From Collinsella sp. AM17-1 (lineage in GTDB: Bacteria; Actinomycetota; Coriobacteriia; Coriobacteriales; Coriobacteriaceae), in the NCBI RefSeq assembly GCF_003470665.1, contig NZ_QRJZ01000007.1, forward strand, positions 1 to 64,000: a DNA stretch of 64,000 nt, given 5' to 3'. Every line of letters starts with the position of its first letter. Position 1 is the stretch's first letter. The notes below the pieces were generated by a model. The model was not told the DNA's origin and ran no database searches. It saw nothing but the letters and a program-made list of their open reading frames with translations. A program made the position numbers and the translations under genes. Of this stretch, positions 56,866-64,000 are shown piece by piece.

Positions 56866-57921
56866 ATGCGCGCGTTTGATTTTGAAATGTCGCGCCGGGG
56901 GTTTGCCTCGGCGCTCGCCGCGGGCGCCCTGTCACTTGCGCTCGCGGGCTGTGGCGGCGGGGGTGCCGGTGCCGGGTCCGCCGCGGGCTCGGCTGCCACG
57001 GACGGCGCCGGTGCTGCCGCAGAGCCGGTCGAGGTGCACGTCGCCTCGCTCAAGGGGCCAACCTCGATTGGTCTGGTGCAGTTTATGGACCGGGCGGCCG
57101 ATGGCGAGACGGACAATGAGTTCGACTTTGCGATCAATACTGCCGCCGATGAGATTGTGCCCAAGGTCATTCAGGGCGATATCGACATTGCCCTGGTGCC
57201 CGCCAACGTGGCGAGTGTGCTCTACAACAAGACCGAGGGCGCGGTGCAGGTCATCGACATCAACACGCTGGGCGTGCTGAATGTGGTGACGGGCGACGCG
57301 AGTGTGGCCTCGTTTGGCGATCTGGCGGGCCATACCGTCTATATGACGGGCAAGGGCACCACACCGGAGTACGTCATGAACTACCTGCTGGAGCGCGCAG
57401 GTCTGACTGGCCAGGTGGCGCTTGAGTTTAAGAGCGAACCCACCGAGGTGCTGTCGGCCCTGCTTGCCGACCCGTCCGCCGTGGGCGTGCTGCCGGAGCC
57501 ATTCAAGACCGCTGCCATCGCCAAGAGCGAGGGCAAGCTGTCGGCACCGGTGAGCCTGACCGATGTGTGGGACGAGCTCGCGGGTGACACAGGCTCCCGT
57601 TTGCTGACGGGCGTGACCGTGGTGCGCCGTGCCTTTGCCGAGGAGCATCCCGAGGCCGTTGCGGAGTTCTTGAGCTGCCATGCGGCGAGCGTTAAGGCTG
57701 TCAATGCGGCGCCGGCAGACTGGGCGCAGGCCGTGGTCGATGCCGGCATCGTGGACAACGCCAAGATCGCCGAAAAGGCGATTCCCGGGTGCATGCTCGT
57801 GTGCCAGACGGGGAAAGATATGAAGGCGGCGCTCGGTGGATACCTGCAGGTGCTGGCCGATGCGGATGCGAGCGCCGTGGGCGGTAAGCTCCCGGCTGAC
57901 GATTTCTACTACATGGAGTAG
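56866..57921 (+). CDS. ABC transporter substrate-binding lipoprotein
   Basis: A 351-residue binding protein. The signal has a twin-Arg (SRRGFASALAAGALSLALAGC) and a lipobox LAGC, so it is probably a lipoprotein that can use the Tat or Sec route. The mature part resembles NMT1/nitrate/taurine-type receptors (DFAINTAADEIVPKVIQGD, DIDIALVPANVASVLYN). It lies two bases after the hydrogenase stop and directly before the permease-ATPase gene. The ligand is unknown. Confidence 0.88.
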   Translation: MRAFDFEMSRRGFASALAAGALSLALAGCGGGGAGAGSAAGSAATDGAGAAAEPVEVHVASLKGPTSIGLVQFMDRAADGETDNEFDFAINTAADEIVPKVIQGDIDIALVPANVASVLYNKTEGAVQVIDINTLGVLNVVTGDASVASFGDLAGHTVYMTGKGTTPEYVMNYLLERAGLTGQVALEFKSEPTEVLSALLADPSAVGVLPEPFKTAAIAKSEGKLSAPVSLTDVWDELAGDTGSRLLTGVTVVRRAFAEEHPEAVAEFLSCHAASVKAVNAAPADWAQAVVDAGIVDNAKIAEKAIPGCMLVCQTGKDMKAALGGYLQVLADADASAVGGKLPADDFYYME

Positions 57922-57924
57922 CCC

Positions 57925-59301
57925 GTGCGTGCGTTTGCTCGACAAATGACAGAGCGTATGAAGGCGGTGGCGGCAGGTGGTGCTGTCGCCGCCTTTTGGC
58001 TTGCCGTGTGGATGCTGGTGGCGGCGCTGGTGGCGCAGCCGCTGATTTTGCCGGGGCCGGGTGCTGTTGCCTTGGCGCTGCTGCGCCTGGTGTGCGATGG
58101 CGGTACCTGGGCGATTTTGGCGGGCTCGGGCGCGCGGATACTGGGCGGGCTGGCACTTGCCGCGGTGTGCGGCGGCGTGCTGGCGGGAGTCTCGGTGCGG
58201 TCGCGTGCGTTTGCGCACCTGGTGGCTCCGGCGCTGTCGTTTGTAAAGGCGACGCCGGTCGCCTGCGTGGTGGTCCTGTTGCTTATCTGGCTGGGATCGG
58301 CGCGCGTGAGCATCGCGGCAGTCTTTTTGATGGCGCTGCCGGGCGTGTATTTTTCGCTGGCCGAGGGCTTGGCACAGGTGAATAAACCGCTGAAGCAGAT
58401 GTTCCGCCTGCATGGCGTGCGGGGCTGGCGACTGTTTTGCGCCCATACCTGGCGCGAAGTTCTGCCGTTTGTGCTTTCGTGCGCCCGTGCCGTGATTGGC
58501 ATGAGCTGGAAGGCCGGCGTGGCGGCGGAGCTGATCGGCATGGCGACGGACACCGTGGGTGAGCGCATCTATCAGGCAAAGCTTTTGATTGAGACGGCTG
58601 ATCTGCTGGCGTGGACCGTGTTGGTCGTGGCGGCATCGTGGGCATGCGAGCGCGTGCTGGTGTGGCTGCTGCGGGCTTCGGGGCCTGCGGCGTGGCGTGC
58701 GGCGGTGCAGTCGCATGGGCATGGATTGCGCGGCCGTGCGGGGGCTGCGAGCGATGGCGCTGCGGCGGAGCTTGCGCTTGCCGTGGGCGATCGCGCGCCC
58801 TGGGCACCGGCGCTCGACGGGCTGGTGCTCAACGTGCCCGCGGGTGGGCGTATCTGTGTGATGGGCGCCTCGGGTGTGGGCAAGTCGACGCTCCTTGCCC
58901 TTGCGGCGGGGGAGTGCGCGCCGTGCTCCATGGTGTTTCAGGATGTGCGCCTGGTCGAGGATGCTTCTGCCCTGGATAACGTGCTGGTGTGCGCCGACGC
59001 GCGCGTGAGTGCTTCGAGCGCTGCGGCCTTGCTGCGCCGGTTGGTGCCGGGAATCGACGTGCATGCGCGCGTGGCCGAGCTTTCGGGTGGACAGCGCCGT
59101 CGTGTCGAGATCGCCCGCGCCCTGCTGTGTGGCGGCTGTGCCGTCATTTTGGATGAGCCCTTTACCGGCCTGGACACCTTTGCGCGCGATGCGACGGCCG
59201 AGGTCATGCTCGACCTCCTCAATGGCCGCATGCTGTTGCTTGCCACGCACGATGTCGCCGACGCTCAGGCCCTCAATATCTCGGACATCATCACGCTCTA
59301 A
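57925..59301 (+). CDS. ABC importer permease-ATPase fusion
   Basis: A 458-residue single chain, GTG start with GGAG upstream. Residues about 1-255 are an importer permease with six membrane segments and the cytoplasmic coupling segment MFRLHGVRGWRLFCAHTWRE (EAA-like). Residues about 280-458 are a short ATPase with GASGVGKSTLL, Q-loop VFQDVRL, signature LSGGQRRRVEIARALL, Walker B CAVILDEPFTGLD and ATHDV. Importers usually split these roles. It pairs with the binding protein upstream. Confidence 0.88.
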   Translation: MRAFARQMTERMKAVAAGGAVAAFWLAVWMLVAALVAQPLILPGPGAVALALLRLVCDGGTWAILAGSGARILGGLALAAVCGGVLAGVSVRSRAFAHLVAPALSFVKATPVACVVVLLLIWLGSARVSIAAVFLMALPGVYFSLAEGLAQVNKPLKQMFRLHGVRGWRLFCAHTWREVLPFVLSCARAVIGMSWKAGVAAELIGMATDTVGERIYQAKLLIETADLLAWTVLVVAASWACERVLVWLLRASGPAAWRAAVQSHGHGLRGRAGAASDGAAAELALAVGDRAPWAPALDGLVLNVPAGGRICVMGASGVGKSTLLALAAGECAPCSMVFQDVRLVEDASALDNVLVCADARVSASSAAALLRRLVPGIDVHARVAELSGGQRRRVEIARALLCGGCAVILDEPFTGLDTFARDATAEVMLDLLNGRMLLLATHDVADAQALNISDIITL

Positions 59302-59356
59302 ATACCTACTCAGCAACAAAATAATCCGTTTTTCTCCGTCCCCATGGGGCGGGTGT

Positions 59357-59401
59357 GGTATTCTATCTGCGGGGTAATACTTAGGAATACCAAGTAATAC
59401 C
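59357..59401 (+). promoter_or_regulatory. Cluster of GGTATTAC-like half-sites before the RelB-like gene
   Basis: GGTATTC (59357-59363), GGTAATAC (59373-59380), GGAATACC (59384-59391) and GTAATACC (59394-59401) alternate in orientation about 115 nt before the gene. They may be operators for autoregulation by the ribbon-helix-helix antitoxin. Confidence 0.45.
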
Positions 59402-59515
59402 AACGCCGCAGAAACAAACTCCGGATGCGGGCCAATCGGGTTGCCTTCACAGCCCGTCGCCCAGCCGCGTGGCCCGCATCTATCCGCACTACCGTCGTTT
59501 CAAAAAGGAAGCGCC

Positions 59516-59719
59516 ATGGCAGAACACATGACCCCGGTAGTCGCGAAGGTCTTGCCCGAGGAAAAGGCGGCCTTCGCGGCGGCAACCCAACTTGTGGGCA
59601 CCACGCCGTCCAACGCAATCCGCATGTTCATCGCCGCGTTCAATCGCTGCGGCACCTTCCCGTTCGACATCTCGCCCAACGGGGCTTTTGGCACTGCGCC
59701 CGATTCTCATCAACAATGA
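59516..59719 (+). CDS. RelB/DinJ-family antitoxin (orphan)
   Basis: A 67-residue protein with the ribbon-helix-helix pattern of RelB/DinJ antitoxins (VVAKVLPEEKAAFAAATQLV, then TTPSNAIRMFIAAFN). AAAAAGGAA lies 6 nt before the ATG. No RelE/YafQ-like toxin gene follows: a palindrome and a CPBP protease gene come next. It is shorter at the C-terminus than typical antitoxins (about 85-90 residues), the part that would hold the toxin. It ends in TGA. Confidence 0.78.
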   Translation: MAEHMTPVVAKVLPEEKAAFAAATQLVGTTPSNAIRMFIAAFNRCGTFPFDISPNGAFGTAPDSHQQ

Positions 59720-59732
59720 CTGTCCCAAACTG

Positions 59733-59790
59733 CCGGCACTTGGGGACGTTCTTTTTCTGCCGGCAGTTAAGGAACGTCCCTAAGTGCCGG
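59733..59790. repeat. GTGCCGG/GTCCC inverted repeat
   Basis: CCGGCACTTGGGGACGTT (59733-59750) pairs with AACGTCCCTAAGTGCCGG (59773-59790) with one mismatch; a CTGCCGGCAG dyad lies in the loop. The right arm recurs at 48250-48267. It falls between the RelB-like and CPBP genes. Confidence 0.8.
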
Positions 59791-59807
59791 GTTTTGAGGA
59801 GGTTGGC

Positions 59808-60719
59808 ATGCTCAATGCGCTGGTTTGGGCGCTTGCCTGTTTTGGTGTTGTTGCTGCCGATATTGCCCTGAGCATTGTTTTGTTCTCCGCGCTGGACATC
59901 GTGTCGGCACTGACGGGTTTCCCGATCGACAACCTCGATATCCAATGGTTCCAGGCTGCCGCTCAGACGGCGTCGTTTTTGATGGCGCTGCTGTGGTGGC
60001 GCTATCTGTGGCCCCGCTCCTTCATGGCGCGCCGGCAAGGTGAGCGCCCGCTCGGCGGGGGAGCAAATGCTGCATGGAAGCGCATCGCATGCGTTGTCGT
60101 GATCGGCCTATCCATGCAGGCGGTCATTAGCTACCTATGCGACGGCGTGCTGTCGCTGCTGCCCGAGGTTGCGGCAGACTATAGCGAGCTCGTCGAGGAA
60201 ACAGGCATGGGCGATACCAACCTTCTTGCCGTCCTGACCACGGTGCTCGGCGCTCCCTTTTGCGAGGAGTTGTTGGTGCGCGGCATCATTTTTGAGTTTT
60301 CGCTTCGAGCGTTTAACCCGCAGTGCCGCCCACTTTGGAAGCGCCTGCGTCGCACGCGGGCGCAAGACGGCGCCATGGTGCCCTGGGCGGCCCCGAGTAC
60401 CTGGGGTATCGCCGCGGCGGTCGTGTTGCAGGCGGCGATCTTCGGTTTTATGCACATGAACTGGGTGCAGGGCTGCTATGCAGGTGCCGCCGGCCTCATC
60501 TTTGGCTGGGTGCTCGTGACCACCGGAAAGCTCCGCTACACGATCCTGCTGCACTTTGCCTTTAACGCTGGGTCGTACCTGATGGGTCTGTTGTGGTTTG
60601 TGAACACACCGCTCGACGTGATAATCACGGTCACCATAGCCGGCATAATCCTCGTGGAGACGATGCGCTCACTGCGCCACGCATGCGAGACGGGCATAGA
60701 GACAGCACCGCTGTCCTAA
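59808..60719 (+). CDS. CPBP-family intramembrane metalloprotease
   Basis: A 303-residue protein with about eight membrane segments and the Abi/CPBP motifs: CEELLVRGIIFEF (EExxxR), FGFMHMN (FxxxH) and HFAFNAG (HxxxN). GAGGAGG lies 7 nt before the ATG. Members process prenylated or other membrane peptides and are sometimes bacteriocin self-immunity proteins. It overlaps the end of the convergent YgiQ gene by four bases. Confidence 0.88.
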   Translation: MLNALVWALACFGVVAADIALSIVLFSALDIVSALTGFPIDNLDIQWFQAAAQTASFLMALLWWRYLWPRSFMARRQGERPLGGGANAAWKRIACVVVIGLSMQAVISYLCDGVLSLLPEVAADYSELVEETGMGDTNLLAVLTTVLGAPFCEELLVRGIIFEFSLRAFNPQCRPLWKRLRRTRAQDGAMVPWAAPSTWGIAAAVVLQAAIFGFMHMNWVQGCYAGAAGLIFGWVLVTTGKLRYTILLHFAFNAGSYLMGLLWFVNTPLDVIITVTIAGIILVETMRSLRHACETGIETAPLS

Positions 60720-62857
60720 TTGCGGCGTCCGCCGCCGTTGGCGCCCTGACGTCCCTGGGCCGCGCGGTTACGGCCGGCGGTGTTCTGCGCACGCGACATG
60801 CCACCGTGGCCCTTGCTGCCCTTGGGCCCCTTGCCGGTGGCGCCGCCGTGGGCCTTGCCGCCCTTCTTGCCGGTGCCGTGTCCGCCGCCAGCAGACGTCT
60901 CGCCCGGGCGCGGGGGCACGGGACGAATCAGGCAATGCTTGGTGTAGCCAATCAGATCGCGGCGGCCGGCTTTTTCCAGCGCCTCGTGCACGAGCTTGTA
61001 GTTCTCGGGTTTGCGGTACTGGATGAGCGCACGCTGCATGGCCTTCTCGTGCGGGTCGCGTGCCACGTAGATCGGCTGCATGGTGCGTGGGTCCACGCCG
61101 GTGTAGTACATGCAGGTCGACATGGTGGACGGGGTGGGGTAGAAGTCCTGCACTTGTTCGGGCATGTAGCCCATGTCGCGCACGGCCTCGGCAAGGTCCA
61201 CGGCTTCCTTCATCGTCGAGCCGGGATGGCTCGAGATCAGATACGGCACCACGTACTGCTTGAGTCCGTATTCACGGTTCAGGCGTTCAAATTTACGGCA
61301 GAACGCGTCGTAGACGGCGCGGCTCGGCTTGCCCATCACGGACAGCACCGCGTCGCTCACGTGCTCGGGCGCTACGCGTAGCTGGCCCGAGACATGGTGC
61401 TCCAGCAGCTCGCGCAAAAACTCGTCCGAGGAGTCGGCCATGGTGTAGTCAAAGCGGATGCCGCTGCGGACGAAGACCTTCTTGACGCCCGGCAGCTGGC
61501 GCAGGTCGCGCAGCAGCTGCGTGTATCCGCTCTCGTCGACCACCATGTTTTTGCACACGCTCGGCCACAGGCAGCGCTTGTTCCTGCACACGCCGTGCTT
61601 GAGCTGCTTGTCGCAGGCCGGGCGGCTAAAGTTAGCCGTCGGTCCGCCCACGTCGTTGATGTAGCCTTTAAACTCGGGATCGCGCGTGAGCAGCTCGGCC
61701 TCGCGCATGATCGAGTCGTGGCTGCGCATCTGCAGCACGCGTCCCTGGTGGAAGGTGAGCGCGCAAAACGAGCACTCGCCAAAACAGCCGCGGTTGGAGC
61801 TAATGGAAAACTTGATCTCGGCAAAGGCCGGCACGCCGCCTGCCGCGTCGTAGTCGGGATGCCAATCGCGTGCGTAGGGGAGTTCGGCAACCTCGTCCAT
61901 CTCATCGGTGGTGAGCGTCGCCGACGGCGGGTTCTGCACCACATAGACGCTGTTGGGGTAGGGCTCTACCAGGCGATGGCCGGTGATGGGGTCCATATTC
62001 TGCTGCTGCACGTTAAAGCTGCGCGCGTAGTTGAGCTTGTCAGCGGCAAGGTCGTCCCAGCTGGGCAGCAGGTCGTAGTCGTAGACCTCGTCGAGCGAAC
62101 CCGTGCGGTAGACGGTACCGTTGACGTAGGTGATCTGATCGACAGGCAGTCCGGCATCGAGCGCGTCGGCGATCTCGACGATCGCATGCTCGCCCATGCC
62201 GTAGATGAGGATGTCGGCGCCCGAGTCGAGCAGTACCGAGCGCTTGAGTTTGTCCTGCCAGTAGTCGTAGTGGGCCAGGCGGCGCAGGCTTGCCTCGATG
62301 CCGCCGATGATGATGGGAGCGTCCTTGAACGTCTGGCGGATGAGGTTGCCGTAGACCGTGACGGCTCGGTTGGGACGGCGCCCCTCCTCGCCGCCGGGGG
62401 TATAGGCATCGGTGTGGCGGCGGTGCTTGGTCACCGAATAGTGGTTGACCATGGAGTCCATGTTGCCGGCGCTGACGAGAAAGCCCAGGCGCGGCTCGCC
62501 GAGCACGGTGATACTGGCGGGGTCGGTCCAGTCGGGCTGGCAGATGATACCCACCTTGTAGCCGTGCGCATCGAGCACGCGGCTGATGATGGCCATGCCA
62601 AAGCTCGGATGGTCCACGTAGGCATCGCCGCAGATGTAGACAAAGTCGCACTGGTCCCAGCCACGCGCATCCATGTCGGCGCGGCTGACGGGGAGGAACC
62701 TATCGCGGCCCGGGCGCCAGGGGCGGGCGGGCGTCGCTTGGGAATGCTTGGTGCGGGCGACCGTGGCCTGCGCCTTGCCGCCGCGCTTTTGTTGCTGGCC
62801 CTGTTTGCCCTGCTGACTGCGCTGGTTGTTCTGAGCGTGCTGAGGCTTTTTTGCCAC
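60716..62857 (-). CDS. YgiQ-family radical SAM protein
   Basis: A 713-residue UPF0313 protein. A basic Gln/Lys/Arg-rich N-terminus of about 45 residues precedes FLPVSRADMDARGWDQCDFV. The radical SAM cluster is GCFGECSFCAL. The C-terminal domain has VAPEHVSDAVLSVMGKP and HPGSTMKEAVDLAEA, followed by a Gly/Lys/Arg-rich tail. GTG 62857 has GGGAGGG 5 nt upstream. Its reaction is not known. It is the only large minus-strand gene at this end of the window. Confidence 0.9.
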   Translation of the reverse strand: MAKKPQHAQNNQRSQQGKQGQQQKRGGKAQATVARTKHSQATPARPWRPGRDRFLPVSRADMDARGWDQCDFVYICGDAYVDHPSFGMAIISRVLDAHGYKVGIICQPDWTDPASITVLGEPRLGFLVSAGNMDSMVNHYSVTKHRRHTDAYTPGGEEGRRPNRAVTVYGNLIRQTFKDAPIIIGGIEASLRRLAHYDYWQDKLKRSVLLDSGADILIYGMGEHAIVEIADALDAGLPVDQITYVNGTVYRTGSLDEVYDYDLLPSWDDLAADKLNYARSFNVQQQNMDPITGHRLVEPYPNSVYVVQNPPSATLTTDEMDEVAELPYARDWHPDYDAAGGVPAFAEIKFSISSNRGCFGECSFCALTFHQGRVLQMRSHDSIMREAELLTRDPEFKGYINDVGGPTANFSRPACDKQLKHGVCRNKRCLWPSVCKNMVVDESGYTQLLRDLRQLPGVKKVFVRSGIRFDYTMADSSDEFLRELLEHHVSGQLRVAPEHVSDAVLSVMGKPSRAVYDAFCRKFERLNREYGLKQYVVPYLISSHPGSTMKEAVDLAEAVRDMGYMPEQVQDFYPTPSTMSTCMYYTGVDPRTMQPIYVARDPHEKAMQRALIQYRKPENYKLVHEALEKAGRRDLIGYTKHCLIRPVPPRPGETSAGGGHGTGKKGGKAHGGATGKGPKGSKGHGGMSRAQNTAGRNRAAQGRQGANGGGRRN

Positions 62858-63110
62858 GATCCCTCCCGGTGTTTGTATGCTGCACGTAATTGTAACCAGT
62901 CTTTTTGGGACGGGGCTAAAAAGACTGGTGGAGTACACGAGCTGGCGGATCGGCGTGTCGGTGCGGGTGTCGTTTGTTTCCAGACTGTGTATCCCTGCGC
63001 TGAAGGGTTCGTCTCGCGCGCACGCCATGTTGTCAATGGGTTACAGTATGAACGGCGGCTATGTTTCCGCCAACGCACGAGAGGGTCGTCAACAAGGAGG
63101 ATGCACGACG

Positions 63111-63830
63111 ATGCAGCGTGCCAAACAGATATCGGAGTCCATCGAACTGGGCATTATCCTGGCGCTCGCCGGCGGCTTTATGGATGTGTATTCGTACATT
63201 GGGCGCGACCATGTTTTCGCAAACGCGCAGACGGGCAACATCCTGCTTGTGGGCGTGAGCATCTCGGAGGGCAATTGGGCACTTGCGGGGCGCTACTTCT
63301 TCCCCGTGGTGTCGTTTGCCGTGGGCATTATGCTTGCCGACCTGGTACACGAACGGTTTGGCAGCGTGATTCACTGGCGCCAAGTGACGGTGTTCTTTGA
63401 AGCCGTCATCTTGCTGGGCGTGAGCTTTATCCCCGGTGGCGGTTACAACCTGCTCGCCAACTGCCTCACTTCGTTTGCCTGCGGCATGCAGGTCGAGAGC
63501 TTCCGCAAGATCCACGGTCACGGCATCGCTACGACCATGTGCATCGGCAACTTGCGCAACGCCCTGCAAAACGTGGACGACTATATCATCACCCACAAGC
63601 GCGGCTTTTTGGAAAACGGCGCACTGTACTTTGGCGTGATCTTCACCTTTGTGTTTGGCGCCGTGCTGGGCAACTGGTGCATTGAGCGCATGGGCCTGCA
63701 CGCCATTGCGGTGGCGAGCATGCTGCTGTTTATCGCGTTTGCCATCATGTTTATCGATCGCGAACGCGACTTGCACAGGAAATGGGCCCGCATCGTAGCT
63801 GACTGGCAGACCACGAGTCTTAAGCGCTAA
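63111..63830 (+). CDS. DUF1275 (YoaK-like) membrane protein
   Basis: A 239-residue membrane protein with about six segments and the DUF1275 motifs: LGIILALAGGFMDVYSYIGR, ANAQTGNILLVG, and GMQVESFRKIHGHGIATTMC with TGN-like GNLRNALQ. AAGGAGG lies 10 nt before the ATG. It is divergent from YgiQ. Function unknown. A long perfect hairpin follows. Confidence 0.88.
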   Translation: MQRAKQISESIELGIILALAGGFMDVYSYIGRDHVFANAQTGNILLVGVSISEGNWALAGRYFFPVVSFAVGIMLADLVHERFGSVIHWRQVTVFFEAVILLGVSFIPGGGYNLLANCLTSFACGMQVESFRKIHGHGIATTMCIGNLRNALQNVDDYIITHKRGFLENGALYFGVIFTFVFGAVLGNWCIERMGLHAIAVASMLLFIAFAIMFIDRERDLHRKWARIVADWQTTSLKR

Positions 63831-63837
63831 GGTGCAT

Positions 63838-63906
63838 GTTCGTAACAACATTCAGGAGCCAGAAAAACTATCTAGCTCCTGAATGTTGTTACGAACTGCT
63901 TTTTGC
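63838..63906. terminator. 22-bp perfect hairpin, likely bidirectional terminator
   Basis: Arms at 63838-63859 and 63875-63896 are perfect complements over 22 bp (GTTCGTAACAACATTCAG at the left edge), with a 15-nt loop. On the plus strand TGCTTTTT follows. It separates the DUF1275 gene from the convergent partial gene. The arms are long for a terminator and could belong to a repeat family. Confidence 0.7.
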
Positions 63907-63909
63907 GAT

Positions 63910-64000
63910 TTATTCGAGATGCTCTTCAATCCGAGCCCTAAGAAGGGCAATGGCTGTAGGTATTCCAATTGCGGCGGCTAATTCGGCTTTATCCAAAACC
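63910..64000 (-). CDS. C-terminal end of an unknown gene (cut by window edge)
   Basis: Minus-strand frame open from the window edge to TAA at 63910-63912, giving KAELAAAIGIPTAIALLRAR, then IEEHLE as the last residues. It looks like a helical C-terminus. The protein family cannot be told from this fragment. Confidence 0.4.
   Translation of the reverse strand, partial: VLDKAELAAAIGIPTAIALLRARIEEHLE

Noticed and set aside
60593..61381. Plus-strand frame opposite YgiQ
   Set aside because: It overlaps a recognised radical SAM gene in full and shows only a His/Val/Ala-rich shadow composition.

Overview
The window is a 64 kb stretch of a high-GC chromosome, almost certainly from the class Coriobacteriia and most likely a gut Collinsella (inference from the proteins, the alanine-rich L31 tail, and the gut-anaerobe set of [FeFe] hydrogenase, rubredoxin and PTS genes). 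Genes are densely packed on both strands. There are two tRNA genes, no rRNA and no CRISPR array.

Layout. 0.2-3 kb: Cof-type HAD phosphatase, citrate synthase and an ACT-domain protein, all on the minus strand. 3-10 kb: an accessory island with a decayed tyrosine integrase, a YozG-like HTH gene, a DUF2975 membrane protein and an unusual ABC exporter set (a two-unit permease, an ATPase, and a permease-ATPase fusion). 10-27 kb: a housekeeping block (rpmE, secA, prfB, a YitT-family gene, a split transketolase, ftsE-ftsX, rnr, tRNA-Gln, tRNA-Glu, a TPR protein, smpB) that keeps the Gram-positive order secA-prfB-ftsE-ftsX-smpB with insertions, among them a serine recombinase, a VanZ-like and an ArsC-like gene. 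27-36 kb: flavin reductase-like protein, rubredoxin, an Nramp transporter and glutamate synthase gltB-gltD. 36-41 kb: two accessory genes, one an AbiEi/DUF559-like nuclease, then an amidohydrolase and a zinc-ribbon membrane protein. 41-47 kb: copper module (csoR, copZ, copA) and a DEAD-box helicase with an RGG-type tail. 47-53 kb: a flavodoxin-ferredoxin gene with an internal UGA, then an alpha-glucoside PTS module (EIIA, BglG/LicT antiterminator, EIICB, GH4 6-phospho-glucosidase). 53-59 kb: a hydrogenase operon (NuoF/GltD-like fusion, [FeFe] hydrogenase, Tat/lipoprotein binding protein, permease-ATPase fusion). 59-64 kb: orphan RelB/DinJ antitoxin, CPBP protease, YgiQ radical SAM protein, DUF1275 protein, and the end of a minus-strand gene cut by the window edge.

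The spacers hold the most unusual material. Twelve copies of an exactly 57-nt hairpin lie in four arrays with a period of about 80 nt (28.1, 37.2, 38.6 and 44.1 kb). Two arrays tightly bracket the AbiEi/DUF559-like nuclease gene. Other palindrome families share GTCCC-type cores, and a nested hairpin of about 128 nt precedes ftsE. A second theme is stop-codon biology: RF2 carries SPT where family members have SPF, TGA ends only 5 of 48 CDSs while TAG ends 25, and an in-frame UGA sits at the position of a cluster cysteine in the flavodoxin-ferredoxin gene.

All functions are assigned by reading motifs, without database searches. Start codons were chosen by Shine-Dalgarno position and family fit.
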